From NCBI GenBank assembly GCA_047630175.1, contig JBLHVI010000006.1, positions 1 through 64,000 of the forward strand: a stretch of DNA of 64,000 nucleotides. Reading direction: 5' to 3'. A program made the translations under genes and the position numbers. This document shows positions 60,051 to 64,000 of this stretch, piece after piece; the first letter of the stretch is position 1, and each line of letters opens with the position of its first letter. This DNA is from UBA4582 sp047630175 (GTDB lineage: Bacteria > Pseudomonadota > Gammaproteobacteria > Pseudomonadales > Azotimanducaceae). A model generated the notes under the pieces. The model was not told the DNA's origin. It searched no databases and worked only from the letters and a program-made list of their open reading frames with translations.

Positions 60051-61097
60051 ATGACGACAGTAGCGGTGATTGGTGCGGGTCTTGCGGGTGTGGTGGTGGC
60101 TAAGGCGCTGGACGCGCTGCCGGGCGTGCAGGTGACGATCTTTGATAAATCCCGCGGCATGGGCGGGCGTATGTCGACCCGTCGGTCCGAGACCCACAGT
60201 TTTGACCATGGCGTGCCCTTTTTTACCGCCCGAGATCCAGATTTCGTGGCCTTTCTGCAAGGGTTTTTAGCTGCGGGTCAGATAGCTGACTGGCGTCCCC
60301 AAGTCGTTACGCTGTCACTCGGTGAAAAAGCCTATCGACGTATCTGGTACGAACCACACTACACCGGCGTGCCGCAGATGAACAGTCTGGCGAAAGCTAT
60401 CGCGGCAGACCTGAAGGTAGTTCGTGGCGTTGAAGTAGGGCAGGTTTCAGGTGTTCCAGGAAGCTGGCAGCTTGGTACGCAGCAAGGCGAAACGCTGGGT
60501 TCTTTCGACTGGGTCGTCATCACTGCCCCCGCGGAACAGGCGCAACGGTTGCTGCCCGAAGGCATTGACGCCAGTTGCTTGCAGAACGTGCAATACGATC
60601 CGTGTTTTAGTCTGATGATTGCGCTACCAGAAGACTACGCGATGGTGGCTAACCCGCCGGGGAGTAGAACAAACCAGCGTCGCAGTTTTGATGTCGCATC
60701 AGTGAAGAATAGCCCGCTTAAGTGGTTAATTTTCGACCGAGCTCGCCCGGGGCGCGGAGGCTCGCCTGCATTTATGGCGCAGACAACGGGGGCTTGGGCA
60801 GCAGACCATCTCGATGTACCCGCGGCAGAAGTTCAACAGCAGCTGCTCGAGGTCGTCAAGGAACTGCTCGGACCTCTGGCGCTGGGGCCTGGACCTCACC
60901 AAGTGAGCATTCATCGATGGCGCTATGCGCAAGTGCGTGAGGCACTTGGGCAGCCATATATGGAGTTCCCGGGCCAACAATTGGCGCTCTGTGGCGACTG
61001 GTGCTGCGACTTCGTGGAAAGTGGTCGTGGTGTTGAGGCTGCTTATCTAAGTGCTCGTGCATTGGCGCGAAGATTGGCAGTCGCTATCACCGAATGA
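60051..61097 (+). CDS. FAD-dependent oxidoreductase, renalase-like
   Basis: A 348-residue flavoprotein with the Rossmann FAD motif VAVIGAGLAGVVVAKAL, followed by FDKSRGMGGRMSTRR and FDHGVPFFTARDPDF. This arrangement is characteristic of bacterial renalase-like amine oxidase relatives that oxidise isomeric forms of dihydronicotinamide. The C-terminal part has VSIHRWRYAQVRE and LALCGDWCCDFVESGRGVEAAYLSA, the second FAD-contact motif. It is soluble and cytosolic, a single gene divergent from the dioxygenase. GGGGTGTAA precedes its ATG. Confidence 0.88.
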   Translation: MTTVAVIGAGLAGVVVAKALDALPGVQVTIFDKSRGMGGRMSTRRSETHSFDHGVPFFTARDPDFVAFLQGFLAAGQIADWRPQVVTLSLGEKAYRRIWYEPHYTGVPQMNSLAKAIAADLKVVRGVEVGQVSGVPGSWQLGTQQGETLGSFDWVVITAPAEQAQRLLPEGIDASCLQNVQYDPCFSLMIALPEDYAMVANPPGSRTNQRRSFDVASVKNSPLKWLIFDRARPGRGGSPAFMAQTTGAWAADHLDVPAAEVQQQLLEVVKELLGPLALGPGPHQVSIHRWRYAQVREALGQPYMEFPGQQLALCGDWCCDFVESGRGVEAAYLSARALARRLAVAITE

Positions 61098-61133
61098 TTT
61101 CGCTACTGTTGGTGATTATACGGCAACGTTCTG

Positions 61134-61466
61134 CTAAGAATAATCATCGACAGGCAGGCTAATACGGGTCTCTAATTGGTTGCCCTGACCGATAGTCTGG
61201 CCAATCATTTCGTCATAGCTGCTGGTGTGGATAAGTACGGCAGTATCAACAGCTAGCGATTTGAAAGGGCGTTTAGCCTCGAGCGGGCTGGTGTAAGCGA
61301 GGTTCTTGCCGTGGTCGTCGGTTACCGTTAGGAATTCGCTCTGGAGTTGTACCTCGACTAAATATAAATTGGGCGCGAGGCTACGTAGTCGCAAGGTCTT
61401 GATGACCGGGCGTGTTTTTAAAAGAACGCTAAGGGCAATGGTGACTCTCCGGGCAGTGTGATCCAC
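61134..61466 (-). CDS. DUF6482 family protein
   Basis: A 110-residue protein of the family I recall as DUF6482, found mainly in pseudomonads and relatives. It shows a strand-rich N-terminal half with LRLRSLAPNLYLVEVQL and a conserved end HTSSYDEMIGQ. Function unknown; no catalytic motif, signal peptide or membrane segment. It is convergent with the renalase-like gene. The ATG at 61466 is the only plausible start that keeps the N-terminal strand. Confidence 0.72.
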   Translation of the reverse strand: MDHTARRVTIALSVLLKTRPVIKTLRLRSLAPNLYLVEVQLQSEFLTVTDDHGKNLAYTSPLEAKRPFKSLAVDTAVLIHTSSYDEMIGQTIGQGNQLETRISLPVDDYS

Positions 61467-61699
61467 GATAATTCTCCGTTGGTGACAAATTTAAAATACA
61501 AACAATACGTAACGCTAGAGTTTGCGGATGTATAAGCGCCATTCATCGCACGCGAGGGCGGCACGGGTCTCATGCAGCAGTGGTTAGGAAAGTTCTCGAC
61601 AGACGTGGGCTATCGATAGCAAGCAAACATCCATTCGAGTGGAGCATACGTATTGGCAATTCAATAGATTAGCGAGTTGTCCGATCTGGGAAGATAAAA

Positions 61700-62380
61700 A
61701 TGAATGCATTGATCGCAGAGAAAAACTTTGTTCAGGGAAAGCTGGTATCTGCCGAGGCAGAGATCGTGCGTGCCGCACTAGTGGCGCGCGGGCTGGAAAC
61801 CCCGATGATTGAAAACGGTTTGAGTCGCAACGAGAAGTACGCGCGCATTCGCCATTCCATGACGCAAGTATTAGACACACTAGGCTTGGACTTGACCGAC
61901 GACAGCCTGGCAGAGACACCGCATCGGATCGCAAAGATGTATGTCGACGAGGTTTTTGGTGGACTTGATTACAGTAGTTTTCCGTCGATCTCGGTGATTG
62001 ATAATAAAATGGCGGTCGAAGAGATGGTGAAGGTCTCGGGTATATCTTTGGTGAGTACCTGTGAGCATCATTTCGTTACCATCGATGGCAAAGCGAAAGT
62101 GGCATATATTCCTGGTGATAAGATTATTGGCCTGTCGAAAATCAATCGCATTGTCAATTTCTTTGCGCAGCGTCCACAAATCCAAGAGCGCCTCAATCAG
62201 CAGATCATGCTAGCGCTGCAGACGCTGCTCGGCACTCAAAATGTCGCTGTCGCGATTGAGGCTACGCATTACTGTGTCAAGGCCCGTGGAATCCGTGATG
62301 CGGGTTCCGAGACCTCTACGATGTCCTTGGGTGGCACCTTCAAAACCGACAAGACACTCCGCGCAGAATTTTTGGGTTAG
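61700..62380 (+). CDS. folE: GTP cyclohydrolase I
   Basis: A 226-residue enzyme converting GTP to 7,8-dihydroneopterin triphosphate, the first step of folate synthesis. Zinc ligands are C121 and H124 (STCEHHF) and a later cysteine near 192 (THYCVKARG). The substrate loop PGDKIIGLSKINRIVNFFAQRPQIQERL and the closing GSETSTMSLGGTF are intact. The N-terminal 40 residues are longer and less conserved, as in the E. coli-type enzyme. GGGAAGATAAAA precedes the ATG. Downstream genes (DUF1653, rlmA) follow closely but are unrelated in function. Confidence 0.96.
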   Translation: MNALIAEKNFVQGKLVSAEAEIVRAALVARGLETPMIENGLSRNEKYARIRHSMTQVLDTLGLDLTDDSLAETPHRIAKMYVDEVFGGLDYSSFPSISVIDNKMAVEEMVKVSGISLVSTCEHHFVTIDGKAKVAYIPGDKIIGLSKINRIVNFFAQRPQIQERLNQQIMLALQTLLGTQNVAVAIEATHYCVKARGIRDAGSETSTMSLGGTFKTDKTLRAEFLG

Positions 62381-62480
62381 CGCCCTTGCCGCGCTTTGCG
62401 GTGCCGTGTTACTCGGTAATGTGATATAAGCCTGAGCTCAGTGTGAGTAGCTGTAACAACACAGGCACAGGCGGTTGAAA

Positions 62481-62735
62481 ATGAGCACTACCAAGGCTAT
62501 CACGCCAGGGCTATACCAACATTACAAAGGCCAAGAGTATGAGGTGTTTGAGGTCGCGCGACACAGCGAGACTGAGGCCGAACTCGTGGTTTATCGGTGT
62601 CTTTATGGCGATTTCAGTTGGTGGGTCAGGCCACTGGCGATGTTTTTAGAGACCGTGGTGGTGGGCAGTGAAAATGTGCCGAGGTTTCGTTATATCGGCA
62701 CTATGGCGTCGACCGACAGCAAACCAGCCGTTTAG
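62481..62735 (+). CDS. DUF1653 domain protein
   Basis: An 84-residue protein starting at ATG 62481 (a TTG at 62475 is also in frame). It consists of one small beta-rich domain: PGLYQHYKGQEYEVFEVARHSETEAELVVYRCLYGDFSWWVRPLAMFLETV, the DUF1653 pattern. No function is established. Its stop codon abuts the rlmA start, so the pair is translationally coupled. Confidence 0.88.
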   Translation: MSTTKAITPGLYQHYKGQEYEVFEVARHSETEAELVVYRCLYGDFSWWVRPLAMFLETVVVGSENVPRFRYIGTMASTDSKPAV

Positions 62736-63584
62736 ATGCGTTGGCGCTGTCCGGTATGTAGCGACGATCTAGCGCTTGCTGAGGGCGGCGCTGTTTGCAG
62801 GCAGGGTCACCAGTTTGACCGGGCTCGCCAAGGTTACATTAACTTGTTACCCGCTAATCACAAGGCGAGCCGTGACCCCGGTGATTCAAGCGAGATGATA
62901 AACGCACGCCAGCGCTTTTTAGGTGCGGGTTATTACCAGCCTTTGGCACTCGCGATGTCTGATATGCTGGATGAACAGACCAGTGATCTTGCCGCTGTGA
63001 GACTCCTCGACTGTGGTTGCGGTGAGGGTTACTACACGCATCAGTTTGCTAAGACCTTAGCGTCGAAAAGACGGTTCTCGAAACCAGATTCAAATGGGCT
63101 GAGTCCAGTGCAGGTCGCTGGCGTTGATATTTCACGCATGGCTTTGCGCGTTGCCTCTCGCCAATATCCCGCGTTAGCTTTCGTTGTGGCGAGTAATTTT
63201 CACGTGCCTGTGCAAGCCTCAGAAGTAGACGTGATGACCCGAATATTTGCCCCTGGCGACAGTCTTGAAGTGCGCCGCGTGCTAGCGCCTCAGGGTAAGT
63301 TGTTAGTGGTCTATCCCGGGCCGCGTCATTTGTTCGAGCTCAAAGCGGATATTTATAGCGTGCCCCGCGAACACGCTTCTCCACCGGTGCCTGAAGGTTT
63401 TGTGTGTATTGAAGAGCGTCGTCTGCAGTTTCCGTTGCTACTCAGCGAACCTGATCTGATTAAGGCGCTGCTGGATATGACGCCATTTACCTGGAGTCGC
63501 CGGCACGATGCTGAAACGTTATTACCGCATCAATTAGCCACGCAGGCTGATTTCGTGCTGCGCTGCTACCAAGTTTCTCTTTGA
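62736..63584 (+). CDS. rlmA: 23S rRNA (guanine-N1)-methyltransferase RlmA
   Basis: A 282-residue enzyme that methylates N1 of a guanine in domain II of 23S rRNA (G745 in E. coli). The zinc finger uses C5, C8, C21 and H25 (CPVC...CRQGHQFD), followed by RARQGYINLLP. The SAM domain begins with RLLDCGCGEGYYT, and VAGVDISRMALRVA holds the adenosine acid. The ending FTWSRRHDAETLL is characteristic. Length matches E. coli RlmA (269). It starts at the base after the DUF1653 stop. Confidence 0.94.
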   Translation: MRWRCPVCSDDLALAEGGAVCRQGHQFDRARQGYINLLPANHKASRDPGDSSEMINARQRFLGAGYYQPLALAMSDMLDEQTSDLAAVRLLDCGCGEGYYTHQFAKTLASKRRFSKPDSNGLSPVQVAGVDISRMALRVASRQYPALAFVVASNFHVPVQASEVDVMTRIFAPGDSLEVRRVLAPQGKLLVVYPGPRHLFELKADIYSVPREHASPPVPEGFVCIEERRLQFPLLLSEPDLIKALLDMTPFTWSRRHDAETLLPHQLATQADFVLRCYQVSL

Positions 63585-63854
63585 CGATAGCCCATCGTTG
63601 GCGGCTGCTGTAATTCCTGCTTCACAATGATGCAACCACGCCACCGGCGCGTTAAGTCAACGCAGCGTTGCGTGTGCCAATTGGTTATTTTTTCTGCCAA
63701 ATAGGCCTTTTCATTGACGATTCATTGGTTGGCATCAACTTTGCTCATTAACGACAGTGGTGAAGGTTGATGAGTTGATGCGAGCACGCCATTCAAGGAT
63801 TGCGCCACATCACTTCCAGCGAGGCGACGACATTGAATATTCAGGAGCAGGATA

Positions 63855-64000
63855 GTGGATACAGCATCGAAGCAACGTAGTGCAGTCGTGCAAGAAGCGA
63901 CGGCTGAAGTGCAGCCAAAAATGCAGAGTGGCCCCAATCCCCGGCAAGTGACGGGCTGGGCGCGTCTGCTCAGACGCGCCTGCCGACATAGAGAATACAC
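63855..64000 (+). CDS. 5' end of an unidentified gene (cut by the window)
   Basis: A frame opens at GTG 63855 with AGGAGCAGG (63843-63851) before it and stays open to the last base, giving 48 residues: a polar start (SKQRSAVVQEATAEVQPKMQ) then PRQVTGWARLLRRACRHREY. The arginine-rich amphipathic end is not diagnostic and I do not recognise the family. The 270 bases between rlmA and this start contain no visible gene. Confidence 0.55.
   Translation, partial: MDTASKQRSAVVQEATAEVQPKMQSGPNPRQVTGWARLLRRACRHREY

Overview
The window reads as a chromosomal stretch of a free-living, probably marine, gammaproteobacterium. Support comes from gene content: RF3, RimI beside a cryptic HolD, HolC-ValS-PepA-LptG, PilU, FabY, SlyX, RlmA, a DUF6482 protein, and a Pseudomonas-like 5S rRNA end. 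There is no phage, IS element, CRISPR array or tRNA that I can see. Coding is dense on both strands, with frequent GTG/TTG starts.

Layout. 1-107: 3' end of a 5S rRNA and its terminator. 0.2-6.2 kb: cell-surface polysaccharide genes (two glycosyltransferases, an anchored methyltransferase, an O-antigen ligase/polymerase, a DUF6492 protein). 6.3-11.7 kb: a tiny CPXCG zinc protein, an ElyC-like protein, a secreted M20 peptidase, the ovothiol enzyme OvoA, and an EamA transporter gene wrecked by an internal deletion. 11.9-18.4 kb: an alpha/beta hydrolase next to a Baeyer-Villiger-type monooxygenase, MsrB, a RgpF-like protein, a DCC protein, a small cytochrome c, a methyltransferase and Fe superoxide dismutase. 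18.7-24.9 kb: an acyl-CoA catabolic operon (two different acyl-CoA dehydrogenases, acyl-CoA ligase, APC permease, TesB). 25-28 kb: HolD-like protein, RimI, RF3. 28-40 kb: lipid and central carbon enzymes (FabY, thiolase, desaturase, MaoC, class I fumarase) ending in a 1635-residue single-chain acyl-CoA carboxylase. 40-43 kb: TSUP exporter with divergent LysR regulator, PilU. 43.1-46.1 kb: a GntR-PurM fusion divergent from a HisH-HisF pair, with a near-perfect dyad between them. 46-56 kb: SlyX, quinone oxidoreductase, cold-shock protein, ValS, an unknown, HolC, PepA, LptG, RDD protein, lytic transglycosylase. 56-64 kb: hotdog thioesterase, second desaturase, PlsC, TauD-type dioxygenase, renalase-like flavoprotein, FolE, DUF1653, RlmA, and the 5' end of an unknown gene.

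The strongest candidate for an undescribed system is at 43.1-46.1 kb. A DNA-binding GntR domain is fused to a complete AIR synthase (PurM) of what I recall as the Bacteroidota type. It faces a HisH/HisF pair outside any visible his operon, and an 18-bp dyad sits 21 bp upstream of the fusion start. This looks like a trigger enzyme that both makes (or senses) a purine/imidazole intermediate and controls its neighbours. Second is the single-polypeptide carboxylase, whose domain order (alpha-type carboxyltransferase, about 500-residue helical insert, beta-type carboxyltransferase, biotin carboxylase, BCCP) reverses the usual beta-alpha order. Short tandem duplications of 12-15 bp recur in at least five places and suggest frequent replication slippage.
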